In this document: in pieces, positions 36,401 through 49,178 of the stretch | How the letters are laid out: the number at the start of each line of letters is the position of its first letter | How positions within the stretch are numbered: position 1 is the first letter of the stretch | DNA from: Paramecium tetraurelia | Taxonomy: Eukaryota > Ciliophora > Oligohymenophorea > Peniculida > Parameciidae | Assembly (NCBI RefSeq): GCF_000165425.1 | Contig: NW_001799510.1 | Coordinates: 685,871 to 749,870 of the forward strand | Direction: 5' to 3' | Length of the DNA: 64,000 bases | Notes under the pieces: model-generated | What the model was told of the DNA's origin: nothing | The model's database searches: none | The model's input: the letters and a program-made list of their open reading frames with translations, nothing else | Position numbers and translations under genes: made by a program

Positions 36401-39371
36401 AGATTTTCTTGTTCTGTTCCAAGAATGGATTTTTCATTTTATTCTGCTTCATTCGATTCCTTGACTTTATGGATCTTTTCATTTTACCCTAAAATAATAA
36501 GTTCTTATTCTTCTATTTTTTTCTTAAGATTTTCATACTCTTTTCCTTTATTTCCAACTTAAAATTACAAACTCTCCAATAAAACTCTTTATTCACTTTA
36601 CTTCTTTAAACTTTCCGTCAATTATTCATCTAATTAATTTTTTTAAGTGTTTAATTCTTTGATTTTTGTCTCATGTGAAGTCACTTACTCCACCTTTTCT
36701 TATATAGTTCTATCATACATTCTTTTTTAATGTTCCAGTTCTACAATTTTCATTTCCGCTGCTTTAAAGTTCTCTTAAAGATTTTAATGCATAGATGCCA
36801 ATTATGATTATTATGATTTTGCTTTAGATAATTCTAATTGTAATTATTCAATTTATGCCTAAAAGTCTTGAATTCTCTAATCCTTTTATTAGTTTTATTA
36901 TTATATTGTCTAAGATCTATTTTATCTGAAATTTGTTTATTCTAATAGTTGATCATACTCGATTTATAGGTTCTAACTTTTGGATCTCTCTTAATTCAAT
37001 TTTATAGTTAATTCATCTATTGATTAAAATAATTATTTAGTTAAGGATGTTTTAGCTTCCAATTCTAATGATAATTGTTCTCTAATTCTTTCATAATTTC
37101 TATCATTTTCATCCTTTGTTATTGTAATAGAAGGATTTGAAGAGTTAACTTTAGTTTTCAATTCCTAATTGATCAATGTTTGCTCTTTTAGTTTATGTTC
37201 AATATCACTCAGTTTTGATTTCCAAACTTTTTCTGAAGTTTGATAATTACTTAACTAGAGTTATAATTCAGCATTCTTTCTTCTCTCTTATATTACCTAA
37301 TCGCCTTCTGATTTCATGTTATTTTCATCTAGAAGTCCTTGAATTTATCTTTACAATTAGGTGATTGTAGCCTCCCTCTAACTCAACTAAGCATTTATCA
37401 AAAATTTAGATTATTCGAGTTAAGTAATTTAAATTTAGAGCTTTCTTGATTCATTCTAATCACTAGATTTCGAATTTTATTCTAAAACCTGATTTTCCAA
37501 TTCTGCAATCTTCTTCTACAATCTAGCATTCTCATCCTAGATTCTTTCAACTTCTCTTTAATAAGAATTTGATTTCTATCCATTACCATTAGCTGAACCT
37601 CCTTCTAAAGCTTTGACTTCAAGTAATTATATTTTATATTTATTATTTTCTGTTTAAGCAGAAACCAAGTTTTCTTGCAATTCCTTATTTTTTTTTTTGT
37701 ATTCATCAATTATTCTTGATTTTTCATTCACTTCCTTTTCAAACTAATGAGTAATTTTGGTTTAATCAATAAATTTAACTTCAGACAACTATACTTCTTT
37801 TTTAAGTTTTTATATTTCTTCAAAAATTTTTTCATTCTTTTCTTGCATTTCCAAAATTTTGAGGTTCTAATCCTTCACCACTCTATGTTTCAATATTAAG
37901 ACCTCCTCCAATTTATTAATATAATCAGTTAAGACAGCCACATCCTCATCAACTTCCTCTTAATTTAACAAATGCATAGTCTTTCTTCTCAAATTAGAAA
38001 ACACTAAGTCTTCATCTTCCACCTATTTCAAATCACCTTATATATTGGTTTGATCCTTCTGTTTCATCTATACAGTCTTTTTTCTATTCAACTCAGGCCC
38101 ATTATTCAATTGGGAATTCAATTTTGCAATTTCTTCCTTTTGATTTTCAACTATTTTGTTCAAGATACTCACTCGATCAAAGTCCATATTACTTGATGTT
38201 GTATCTTAAATCACAGAAGAAAACCTGCTGGTAATTTATGATATTGACATTGTTTTAACATATGGTGAAAATTGTACACTTTTGGTTTTAAAGTATCCAT
38301 CCTAGATCATTGAATATTTCACTTATCTTAACAAAATGACTTCAATCTCTTCAATGTTTAATTGATTGGCTTTTACGTCAGCAATATTTTATGATAAGGC
38401 AGATGCAATAAATTTAATAAACTCATCCTAAGCCTGTTGATGCAAAGAATATAGAGAATCAATAACATAATATGTTGATTCAAATTACAACATATTGATT
38501 GTAAAACATTGTTAATATTTTATTAATCTTGACTTCAAGAAGTTAGTTATCAATGGCTTGTCTTGCTAAGACATTTTAAAAGAAGAACTTAAGACCAAAA
38601 GAACTCTATCAATATCTTCTCCATTATCATAAGACATGATATTGGCAGGATATAGATTAGCTTATACCATCTCTGCAAAAAATATGTTGAGTAAGGAAAA
38701 TGCAGCTGCTTCTGATCCAAAACAGAGAAAGAACACTGTCAGCATTATTAAATCTGGTGAAAATCCGACTTCATGATAATTTGATAGGAAAGTCTCCAAA
38801 ACTCTTCCTGTTACTTATTTCAATGTTTCATACTCATTTTCCTTGATAACGTAGTAAATGAACTCTCTTAATGAATAGTTGAACACTCCAGGTATTTCAG
38901 CAAATGCAATATTTAAGTTATTTTTAAGTTTTCTGACTTCTGATTAATCACTCTGCGAAATCTTACTTTACGCTTATAAATATTCCTAAATTAGAATATA
39001 TCAATATAAATACTGTTTTGGTTTGTTCTTTTGTAACCCCAAATTAATTCAACCACTCAAGTGCCTTCGTATCCTGAAGAAATTAGATACGATTACTATC
39101 CACAAATTTTTTTATTGATTCACTCTCCTCTTTACAAATCCTACATTATCTATGCAAGGCTTTTTCTTCTTACCCTGACTCTGTAAATACTCTTCCTTTA
39201 AAAGCGGAACACTTATCGCAAACTGCTCTCTTGCATCTACAATATATATAATATATACCTTTTGCACTAATGCTCTGTACCAAACTTTTTCTGGCAAATT
39301 TAACAAGCTTTATACTTCCCTCTTTCACCTGAAATTAGGACTCTTTTGAAAAGAGATGGATTTTTCTTCAT
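33478..39371 (-). CDS. FYVE-type zinc finger, TBC-like domain and giant coiled coil (paralogue A)
   Basis: 1947 residues with introns 38986-39013 and 39237-39258. The N-terminus has eight cysteines in FYVE spacing (C23, C26, C36, C39, C44, C47, C69, C72; 'CQICQKKF', 'HQCKRCKRAVCDKCSAF', 'CRIC'), though the classic R(R/K)HHCR is only 'EHQCKRC'. Residues ~145-320 resemble the TBC Rab-GAP fold ('EVGFSPDLIMLTVFFLCFG', 'SEAAAFSLLNIFFAEM'), but the YCQG and IxxDxxR catalytic signatures are not seen. From ~360 to 1900 runs a long coiled coil. FYVE fingers usually bind PI3P on endosomes, so an endosomal tether resembling EEA1 in layout is inferred. First of three tandem paralogues. Confidence 0.85.
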
Positions 39372-39415
39372 TAGATATATGTATAATAATAATTTATTTA
39401 ATATTGCAAATAATG

Positions 39416-42400
39416 TCAATTAATCGAAGCCATTTCTTCTGACAATGTCTTAAATTACACTAGCAAAGTTTATAACTTTTTAATTGACTTCTCTTGCTCA
39501 ACAATTTTCTTATCCTTTTCAACAATAATGAGCTCAAGTTCTTAGATCCTCTACTTTAATTCTCTAATAATTTTCTCATAATCAATCAGATCAAGTTTCT
39601 ACTTCTCAATCACTTGAATAAGCTTTAATATTTCCGATTCTTTGGTCTATCCTTCCTTAATTAAAATTGTAATCTTCTCGTCTTGTTTGATAATTTCATT
39701 TTTGTAATCCTGATTATACAAAATGAGTTCTTAAATCCTTTTCTCTAATTCTAAAACATCCAACTCAAGTTTGCTATTTCTATTCTCTAATTTGGTCAAT
39801 TTCTCTAAATGTACAGTTATTTGAACAAGCAATTATTGATGTCTTTGTTCTTGGTTTTTATCTGCTTAGGCAAGTTTACCTTCTAATTCTTTAATAATGG
39901 CCTATAAATTATCAATTTATAATTTTTAATTTTCACTTAATGTTTTGAATTCATGAGCCTTCTTTTCCAATCCTATAATAATTAAATCTAGTTCCCCAAC
40001 CTTTTTAATGTGATTTTAGGTATCTTTCTCCAATCTATCCATTAGTGCTTGATGCTAATTTTACAATAATTAATGTTTGTCCTCCAATGCCTTCAGTTTT
40101 CTTTGGAGATCCTCATTTTGAGATTTTATTTCATTCAGTTTATCATTTGTATTTCCTTTCACTTTTTCGTATTCTATAACAATTAATCTATATTTTTCAT
40201 TTAATCCTTTATGTTGGCCATCAAGATCATTAAATTTCTTTTTCCATTCTTCACATTCAGCAATCAACTTTTCATGTTTACCACTTAAATCTTTATGGTT
40301 ATTGTCTAATTTTGTCCATTTCTCCTCTAAAGCTACAAATATGACTTTAAGTGCCTTAAATTCCTTCTTGTGTTCCTCAAGTTTTGCATCCTTTTCTGCT
40401 AAACTATCTTCAAGATCTTTGATTTTTTTATTATTTTGATCGATGATTTATTTCAATTCATCAATAGTCTTCTTATCATCTTCCCTTTATTTTTGATGGT
40501 TGGCTTCTATTTCAGCTATTTTCTTAACTCCTTTCGCAATGCCTGTCTCAAGTAGTTTAATTGTCTCATCTTTTTCTTTGACCAAATTCTACATTTAGTT
40601 ATTGTGGTCTAAAGATTGATTTAATTGATCTGAAGTAGTTTAATATTATTTAGAAATTTCTGCCAATCTATTTTTTAAGTCTTCAATGATTAAAAGTAAT
40701 TCATTCTCTTTTCTTTCATAATCCTCTAAATTTTACCTTTTTTCAATTCTTACCTAATCCAACTCCTCGCTTTAGATCTCATGTTGTTTAAATAATTAAT
40801 CATATTTAGCTTTCAAATTATCAAGTTCTTCTTGTTATTAAATTATCACTAATTCATGATGTTCAATCTTTTTAAAGAGAGCTGCTATTTCAAGAATAAG
40901 TTTTTCATTTTCTCTTTTTGTCGAATCCAATTCAATCAATCTAACTTCTAAATTTCCAATAATTTTGAGCTTGTCTTAATTTAATTGTTATAGTCCTAGT
41001 AACTCTTTGTTCAATTAATTCATTGATAATTCTAATTACACTATTTTTTGTTATTGTTCATCTATTTATGATTATAATTTTTCTTCATTCTTTTTTTAAA
41101 TCAAAGCTATGTTTATTTAATAGTTTTTTTCTCTTGATGGTGTTAATGGAGATGGAGGTTAGAGTTGTTGAGAACTTTAATTTTTCAAATCCTTTATCTA
41201 AAGATACAAATCTTTATTTGTTCTTAAAGATGTCTCAAGTTATTACTCTAATTCTTTGTTTGATTTTTGTATTGAAGTTACCATCTCTTGAGCATCCTCT
41301 TGAAGTTTGTTGGAATATTTATTTTACTCTTCTAATTATGAGATTTAAGTGTCATATTCTGAAATTCTTTTTCTTAATTATTCATTAGCCTCTAAGAGTT
41401 TTTTATCTACATCTGCATTATTAGCAATTTATGGAGGTTAATTTTATAACTCTTTGATTCTATTTTATAATTCAGTCACCAATTTATGCTTTGTCATTAA
41501 TGTTTCTTCAATTTTCTCAATATATTATTTTAAATTTGCTTTTTCCTCATCAGCTTCAGGGTTGGCTTTTACTTCAATTGACTTTTTTCTTTAATCCTAA
41601 ATGTTTTTCTCTGAACTTACTGCGTTCTCAGACAAATTTTGGTTACCTTTAATTGAAATTTCAACCCTTATATCCCTGTTATGCTCTGGCTATATCTAAT
41701 TTGATAGTTTTTTATCACTTGATCTCTATATGACTACACTTTAAGTCACTCTTTTCTGAGGCAAAAATATTATCACCTTTGTCATTGTAAAGTCCTTCTC
41801 ACATTATGTTGATTTCACATTTCTTAGAATCTATGCCTCAGCATCATCCTGAGCATTTACAAATGTTTTGATATCTTCAAATTATTGATAAAAGCTAACC
41901 GCCAAACTTTTGATAAAGTTGTCATATCCAGACTTTGGAAACCCTAAGATTAGAGACATCATAAAGAAGGATGTCTAAAACATATAAAAGTTGATTCCCA
42001 AAGTCATAACATATCTTACGATTCTAGATCTGACAAATGGTTTGATAATCTATACTTCCTATTATTTGATTTTAAACCCTTGTTCTAGCACTTATAGAAC
42101 CTAATCTGTTTCATGTTGATAATCGTAGGGTGTCTTTCTTAAATTCAATGGGTACAAATATGAAGGAATGATGTCAGAGTATAGTATAGTCAAAATTGTG
42201 TAGGTTGATGCTTCAGAGCAGAAACACAAAAGGAATATTGTTATCAACACTTAGTCTGGGCTATACCCTATTTCTGGGTATTATAACAAAACTGCTCCTA
42301 AGACCTTACAAACTTGTTATTGTAATTATTCTAATTCATTCTCCTTCATAACATTAAACAGAAATTCTCTCAATGAGTAATTTAGATTAATCCAAAAGTC

Positions 42401-42885
42401 AACCATGACTTATTGTAACTCCTACTTCATTTTTAAAAACTCTCCCTTATCTTTAGCTCGATCATTTTCTTTTTGAGCAAAATCATATTCCTAAAATAAA
42501 CAATGAATATACCTTTTTAGCTAAATCTATGGTTAAACCTGATGATTTAAGCCATTCAAGCGAGAAAGTATCTTTTCCTATACTTAATTTGTATTACTCA
42601 ATAAACTTTTTTATGGATTCGCTTTCCTCTTTGCAAGTATTGCAAATTCTATGGGTTTATTTGGAGTACCCAGCATCACCTAGAACAGGTCCATGAAAAT
42701 TAGCACAATTCTGACAAACAGCTCTTCGACACCTAATGTTGAGATTATAATATGAACCTTTTGCATTGATGTTCCTTATGAAAGATGGTAAACTCTTTTT
42801 AACATATTTAACACTTTTTAAACCTCCCTCTTACCTCATTTAAGATAACATTTTTAATTAGAACTTGAGTAGATTTTCTTGACAT
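39416..42885 (-). CDS. FYVE-type zinc finger, TBC-like domain and coiled coil (paralogue B)
   Basis: 1140 residues with introns 42491-42512 and 42733-42757. The first intron sits inside the zinc finger at the same codon as in paralogues A and C. The finger reads 'KKCQICQKEF', 'EHQCKRCRRAVCQNC' and 'HRICNTCKEE'. The TBC-like region reads 'NYSLREFLFNVMKENE', 'YPEIGYSPDQVLITIFLLCF' and 'SEASTYTILTILYSDIIP'. The rest is coiled coil, about half the length of A, with many heptads of Lys/Glu/Leu. The start ATG 42885 was chosen because an apparent downstream ATG is in the wrong frame for the finger. Its stop lies 44 bp before the start of A. Confidence 0.85.
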
Positions 42886-43028
42886 TTGGATTTGAAAATA
42901 AAAATATTTAAGAAATTCGATTAATTCATCACTTAAATGTTGATTCATTCTGATAATGCATAATAATTCAATTCATTAGTAAAATATAGAATAATATATA
43001 TATTTAATAAATGATTATTAATCATGGA

Positions 43029-46000
43029 TCATTTCATAATTTGTACAAAATAATTGCTCATTAAATCCTTTAATTTTATCATCCCATTATTAAGAGTCTC
43101 TAATTGCGTTTACTTTTCAGTTAAAATCACTTTTAATGTTGTTATTTATTAATTTCTTACTTCAAGAATCAATTTGGCATCCTCCTAATCAACTTACTTA
43201 TTTTTGAACCTCTAATCAGAAAAAGAAAACACCTCAGAAGGAGAAAAGATCGGTAGATCTATAATTATATCTCTAACTCCTTATAAAATTTTCTTTTCCC
43301 TCTTAGATTCTTCCTAAACCTCCAAGTATTTATTTTTAGATAACTGTAATTATTAAATTCTTGATTCTAATTCTTCTTTGTCAATTTAAAATTATTATAG
43401 TTTTTATTATAATTATAATATTACAATGTCCAAATTTGGGTTTTAGTTCAAGTCATTTTAATCAAAAGTCTATCTGAATATTTGTAATATTTTTTATTTA
43501 GTTGAATTAATTCTTGAAAACACACTATTAACTTTTTCAATCAAAGATTTTAAAGAATTGTAATCAAATACAAATGAATCTTCCACTTCATCCATTAATT
43601 CATTCAACTTTTATACAAATTAACCATCCTCAAAAATATTTGAGAATTCCTCTGAAAATGTAGTTTATTACTCAATTAAATGACTAATTTTCTCTACTAT
43701 TAGAGCAATTGCTTAATCATTTATATGATTAGTTGAAACTTTACCATCTAAATTTAATAGAACAATAGTTTTAGTCAATAATTCTCCTATGTGTTTGCCA
43801 TCAGTTGTTTAATTAATTTTTACAACATTGTCTTAATTAATTTTCATCCAAGCTTTTTCTTTTTACTTTAACTATTTAATTTTTGTTTTCTTTTTCTCAA
43901 GTTTTTCTTACAATACAGTCAACTCTTTTTCTTGACTATTTATTAGACTAAGTTAGATTTCTGGATTAATCAATTTATCTTTTTCTACTTGAATCATCAT
44001 TTATAAGTGAGCATAATGTTTTGATTTTAATTATTAATATCTTTCCTCCTATTCCTTTAATTATGCTTAGAGCCGCTAAATTTCTTTCTGGAGTTCTCCT
44101 CCATTGCTTATATCTTGATAAGAATTTTGTATTGATGTTGTCACCTATTTTTATTATTTTTCTTAAATTTCTAGTTTAATGGTTAGATCTTTAAGTTATG
44201 ATTCAGCCAAAAATCTAGCTTTTTATTCCTTTTATAATTGTTATTATAATTGTTGTATTTATTGATTAAACCTTTCTTGGACTTGTCTCAATTACAAATT
44301 TGATTCATTTTATGAATCTGTGATTTATCTCTATAGCTGTTAAACTAAACCATTATCCTACTTATATAAACTTGATTATCTAGTTTCAATATCTTAAATA
44401 GACTTCTTGTATAATTTATTTTGTTTTTCTAATTGCTCTATTGAACTTTCCAATTCAACTATTTTAGCTGTTGTATCGAATTTGTTTTTATTCAACTTTA
44501 ATTCTAATTCTGAAATCTGTTTTTCCTTTAATTACAATTTTGCTTCTAATTCAGCTATTGCGATTTCATCCTTTTTAGATCTTTATTAATTTTAATCCTA
44601 ACTTGATTATTTGGCTTTTAACTTTTCATATTTTCTTTTGTACTTCTATAAATTTTTTTCTAAAATCTCATATTCATACTAATCTTGGCTTGCAGTAGAT
44701 GCTTGACTTTTGGATAATTAGGACTATTCTAATTGTTCTTTTAATTGGATATTTGCTTTGTATTCAATAAATACTTAAGACTCCAACTTTTTGATATAGG
44801 CCTACATTTATTATTTTTCTAAATCAAAATTGTTTTACTTTTGCTATTATGTAACTCTTCTAAGATTTTGCAATTCTTCATCCTATTAAGATATATATTA
44901 ATCTAAATTGATGTCCTTTCCTGGTGACTTATATAAGGATATAACTTATTAAGTTTACTGTAATTTCAATTCTAAGTTTTCTATCTCTAATTTTTACTTA
45001 TCTATTTTGCTTTGTTATTCTTGAATAATTTTTTATTATCTTTCAATCTCTGTTCTCAAAATAATGATTTAATCTTGTTGTTTTATACCTGTCCCTGATT
45101 CACTATCTTGTAAAAATGATGGTTGCCTAGCTGATATATTGCTACTAGATTTTTGGACAACTGGAATAACTTTGGAGAAATCAACTTATTTCGTCAAGAA
45201 ATATCCATCTTGGATTTTTCCGGAACGAACATTTCTTAATAAAATCAATTCAATTTCATCTTAAGATTATTAGCGAAATATCTATATATATCCATTGTAA
45301 GCAGTTGCCAGATATTTAGTTAAATCATCATAACCAGTTTGGGGTTGCAAAAAAAGTTAATTAATGATAAAAAAGGTAGTTTCAAATAAAAAGAAATTTA
45401 TGGTAAAAGATTATATATAACGAACCAATCTATATCTTAAAAATGTTTTAACATAAGGGGAATCCTGGGAGCTGATTTTGTATGCCTAAGTTAATACTTA
45501 CATAGTCTTGTCTATTTCTGTGAAGAATTCGCACTTCTCCTTTCTCAAACTCAAAGGGTATGTATAATGCGGAATAATTAGGGAATACATAAAGACCAAA
45601 ATTTAGTAGGCAGAGGCTTCGCTGCAAAAACACAACAGAAATAATGTTGTGAAGACTTAATCTGGGGCATAACCTACTTCTGGGTAAATTTTCAAAAATG
45701 TTCCAAGTACTCGATTAATTGAATCCAAAATCAATGTGATGTTAAAATCCTTTATTACTAAATAGAAAAATTCTGATAATGAATAATTTTTAAAGTGAAC
45801 AATCTCCTAAAATACTTATGGAAGCTCACTCTTCATTTTCACACTTTCTTCTTTATTTCTTAAATTGCTCTCTTCTCTTTACGATTAATCGAAATCCTGA
45901 ATTATTAGATATTAAATACTAAATTTGCTTGTTCAACGCTGCTTCCAAACGATTTCAACCATTCCTTTGAAAAAGTATCTTCCATGAATACAATTTTGTA

Positions 46001-46292
46001 TTGATTTATAAACTTCTTTAGAGATTCGCTTTCCTCTTTGCAAAGATAACATTATCTATGTGCAGTCTTAGAAGGAACACCATCAATGATCGTGAAAGCT
46101 TTGTAAGGGGAACATTTTTCACACACTGCCCTTTTACATCTTAATAAGAGTATGTTGAGTAATTTACCTCTTACATTGATGCTCTTTAGCCGAAAGTGCA
46201 GAAAAAGACTGATTGCAGATTTAACAACTTTTTGCCTTTCCTCTATCTCCACTATTCACTACGTACTTGATAAATTTTGGTCCTTTCTTCAT
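43029..46292 (-). CDS. FYVE-type zinc finger, TBC-like domain and coiled coil (paralogue C)
   Basis: 1070 residues with introns 45897-45919 and 46140-46167. It starts MKKGPKFIKYVVNSGDRGKA and carries the finger 'CQICNQSF', 'EHQCKRCKRAVCEKCSPYKA' and 'HRQCYLCKEE'. The TBC-like region reads 'YPEVGYAPDQVFTTLFLLCF' and 'SEASAYQILVFMYSLIIP'. The C-terminal ~45 residues ('DQEDAKLILEVRNQQI', 'LTEKQTQLE') match the C-terminus of A ('DQEDARLLLEARNQQIQWLK'), showing that A and C share both ends while B lost or diverged at the C-end. Intron positions in the finger are conserved in all three. Confidence 0.86.
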
Positions 46293-46337
46293 AATCTATA
46301 TTTTGATATAAATATTAATTTTTGTGATAATATTTCA

Positions 46338-47793
46338 TCATTTATATTTTTCGCATAAGATTTCTTTTTTTACGTAATCATTGTGTGTTACGCTAGTGTA
46401 TTACCCTTGGTAGGCTGGAACCTACGTGATTTCTCCATGTTAGTCAATAGCCTTAGCCTTTTCAACTTATTTTGGTTGATATGCTTATTTATTCTGCGAC
46501 TATCCTAAAAATAAATCAATAGTTGGAAATGGCTTGCCATTGGGGGGTTTAGTGTACTAGGCATAATTTGCATAAATACTCCATTATCTTATAATTGCTA
46601 AATTTTGAAACTTTATTTATAAGTTGTATTGGGATTGAAAGGTAATTCTGGTATTACAGTCTTGTAATGACTTTACTTGAATTGTTCATAATGAAGATCG
46701 CCGTAATTCATATAGAAATTCTAAGATCAACAATATTGTACTTTATATGAGGTCATTGGTGTGGTACCAAGAGATGGCTTATATGTTTTAGCTATCCTTT
46801 GTTCTGGTGGAATAATTTGATAAGATTTGAAATCAGATCCCATTGTAGTTTTATATTCACATGATTCTACCGATTTGAATTTTTTAAATTATTCTAAATC
46901 AACTTTTAGATCCTATTCTTTAATTGGATTTTCTTTATAACTTGATCTGTAATTCGAATTCCAACATAAATTTGTGGCAAATGGTTTATATTAAAATTTA
47001 CATTTGCATCTACCACATGGACATTAAACGCAAATACATTTTCCTAATTTTAGTATATTACATAATTACCAGCCAAATGCTTTACAAATTCTTCTTGTTC
47101 TGATAAATGCTATTCCACCAAACATTAAATATGTTCCTATTCACTTACTTATTATGATTATTACTCTTCCTCTTGATGTTCCTCTTATTGAATGGGTTTC
47201 TATTTATTTTAAGCAATTTCAGATTACAATTCTAATGGTTCGACAATTTACTCATTCTTGCTCTCCTGTGGTTATTTAGTCTAAACAATTTGATAAGGCT
47301 CCTTTTTATAAAGCTATGACCTATTATCTGATTAAAGTGATTATTCCGTTTCCTGTATCATTTATGGATTGTTTAGTAATGATTTAGAGAGATTTTGATT
47401 TTTCTCTGTCAAACTTGAAATCTATCTTTGCTAGAGATTTCCTAGTGTTTTTAATTTTAGTTAAGGCAAGGATTAAGAAATCAAAGGAGGTGTTTCATGT
47501 CTATTTGTTCCATTTTTTGGCATGGGGATCAAAGGACCTCCTTTGAGTGATTTTAATAAGACTCTTTTGCCGTATTTGGGCTCTCTGCTTGTATTAATTT
47601 CTGATTTCTAAGATGCATTTATTGATAAGAGAGTTTCTTTAAATTTTACAAAATCATCTGAGTGTTTTTCATCTTTATCATATCTCCTTAAACTGTTTTA
47701 GCTTTTTGTCAATTTGGTTAGTGTTTTTTCGGTGGGTTTGACTATTTGGGAATTGCTGGGTTTTAGCTTTTCTAAAATAGTTTCAGAAATCAT
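46338..47793 (-). CDS. SAXO-like microtubule stabiliser (FAM154 family)
   Basis: 461 residues with introns 46557-46579, 46721-46741 and 47044-47069. The SAXO signature 'CICVQCPCGRCKCKF' lies at about residue 243, followed by several tubulin-binding Mn-type modules with a Tyr-Lys/Arg centre ('SVESCEYKTTMGSDFKSYQ', 'KPSLGTTPMTSYKNFYM', 'ELPFNPNTTYKQSF', 'QYTSVTHNDYVKK'). SAXO proteins bind and stabilise ciliary and basal-body microtubules. A Gln/Glu/Ser-rich N-terminal extension of ~240 residues is unusual, because in most SAXO proteins the Cys motif is near the N-terminus. Confidence 0.88.
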
Positions 47794-47841
47794 TCAATAA
47801 ATAAATTATGTTTATGTAATTAAAATCAATGTTTAATAAAT

Positions 47842-48354
47842 TCATAATTATTTTCTTGTTCTAATAAAATAATTTGTGGGATGCTATTCCTCTTCCAACT
47901 GCAATAATTATTATCGAAATTCAATTTCTTTTCTTTTTGTTAAACTGATGCTATGTATTCTCTTTCTTAATTTTGTTGAAGATATTGGAGTGATAATTTA
48001 TTCATTTTAACGAATCATACTAATATCTGAACCCTACGAGAAATTGTTTTTTAAAATGAGTTAAGTTTGTTTTAAATATTCTTTCGGTTTGTATAAGTAA
48101 TCCTCTAAAGGTTTAATACTCTCAGAAAACTTTGGCTCTAAATATTTGCTACTATATTTAATTTGATACCTTAATTCGAGCTATTTCATTCCTCCAACAG
48201 TAGAAGAGATGGCTTTTTTGAAACCAACTTCATTGCATTCTTCATTATTATAAAATTTTAATAACCTTTTGCTTAGAGTGACTAAAAGTAGTTGTATTAA
48301 TTGATTATATTGAGATTCAAGTTATCTTGTAGCAAATCCTCCATATATTGACAT
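47842..48354 (-). CDS. unknown small protein
   Basis: 170 residues, intronless, starting MSIYGGFATRQLESQYNQLI. The N-terminal 90 residues look folded and helical ('LLLVTLSKRLLKFYNNEE', 'GGMKQLELRYQIKYSSKYLE'); the C-terminal part is basic and Gln-rich. No family is recognised. It lies between SAXO and Bud32, 48 and 70 bp away. Confidence 0.7.
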
Positions 48355-48424
48355 TATGCAAAAAATAATTTATAATTATTACTTTGTTATCAATTATTAA
48401 TAACTTATATTGAACTCAATCATG

Positions 48425-49085
48425 TCATCCAAATGCTACCTTCTTTCTTCCTCTTTGTCTAACCTCCCTTAACTTGTCAATCACTTGCTACCCTTTCGTC
48501 GATAATTTTTTGTATTCCTCCAACAAAATTTAGAATGCATCTTCCAATGTAGGATGAGTACTCAGAAAAGCCTTTTCAAGCACATACAAATCAACAGCAT
48601 AATCCTCTACGAATCCCACCTTCGTATAACTCAATCCAAAATCAATAAAGTATGGCTTTGAATTCTATACCAAAATATTCGAAGTGGTCAGATCCCCATG
48701 AATAATTCCTCCATTGTGCAATTTCGCAATATCTTGAGCTACTAAATTTAAAATTTGCTATATCTCATTTGCTCTTTACTCCTTCTCCAAAGCATTCAAA
48801 AAATCTTTTAGCTTAACCCCATCTATAAACATCATAATTATCTAGTTATTGTCTACATAATATAAGTGTGGAACATTAACTCCTAGCTATCTAGCCTTGC
48901 ATAACAATCTTGATTCCTAGATAAGTGATAATTCGTACAGTTTTAACTCTCTCAGAAGTAATTCTGTCATCTAGTTGTTTCAATCGATATTATTTTGATA
49001 ATCTCTCCTTCAAAATGGCCTAATCACCCAAAAACTATATTTTGTAAATCTTAGCCTCTGCACCTTAAGAAATTAATTATTACAT
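48425..49085 (-). CDS. Bud32/PRPK (TP53RK) atypical kinase of the KEOPS complex
   Basis: 212 residues, the expected small size, with one 22-nt intron (48917-48938). Motifs: 'GAEAKIYKI' in place of a Gly-rich loop, '[12 protein letters not shown]', '[20 protein letters not shown]' (αC with the conserved Glu), '[10 protein letters not shown]' catalytic loop, 'YFIDFGLSY' metal site, and the basic C-terminal tail '[11 protein letters not shown]', which matches the conserved RGRK..xxG end of Bud32. In KEOPS it supports synthesis of the t6A modification of ANN-decoding tRNAs. Confidence 0.96.
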
Positions 49086-49178
49086 TTAGTATAAAATAAA
49101 TAATAGTAGCATAAAACAGAAATGAACTTCTTAAATTACATCTTTTATTATTCATAGAAGAAATATATTATAATTATT

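Noticed and set aside
33478-39371. Myosin, kinesin or golgin identity for the long coiled coil
   Set aside because: No motor domain or GRIP domain is present; the N-terminus is a FYVE-type finger with a TBC-like domain.
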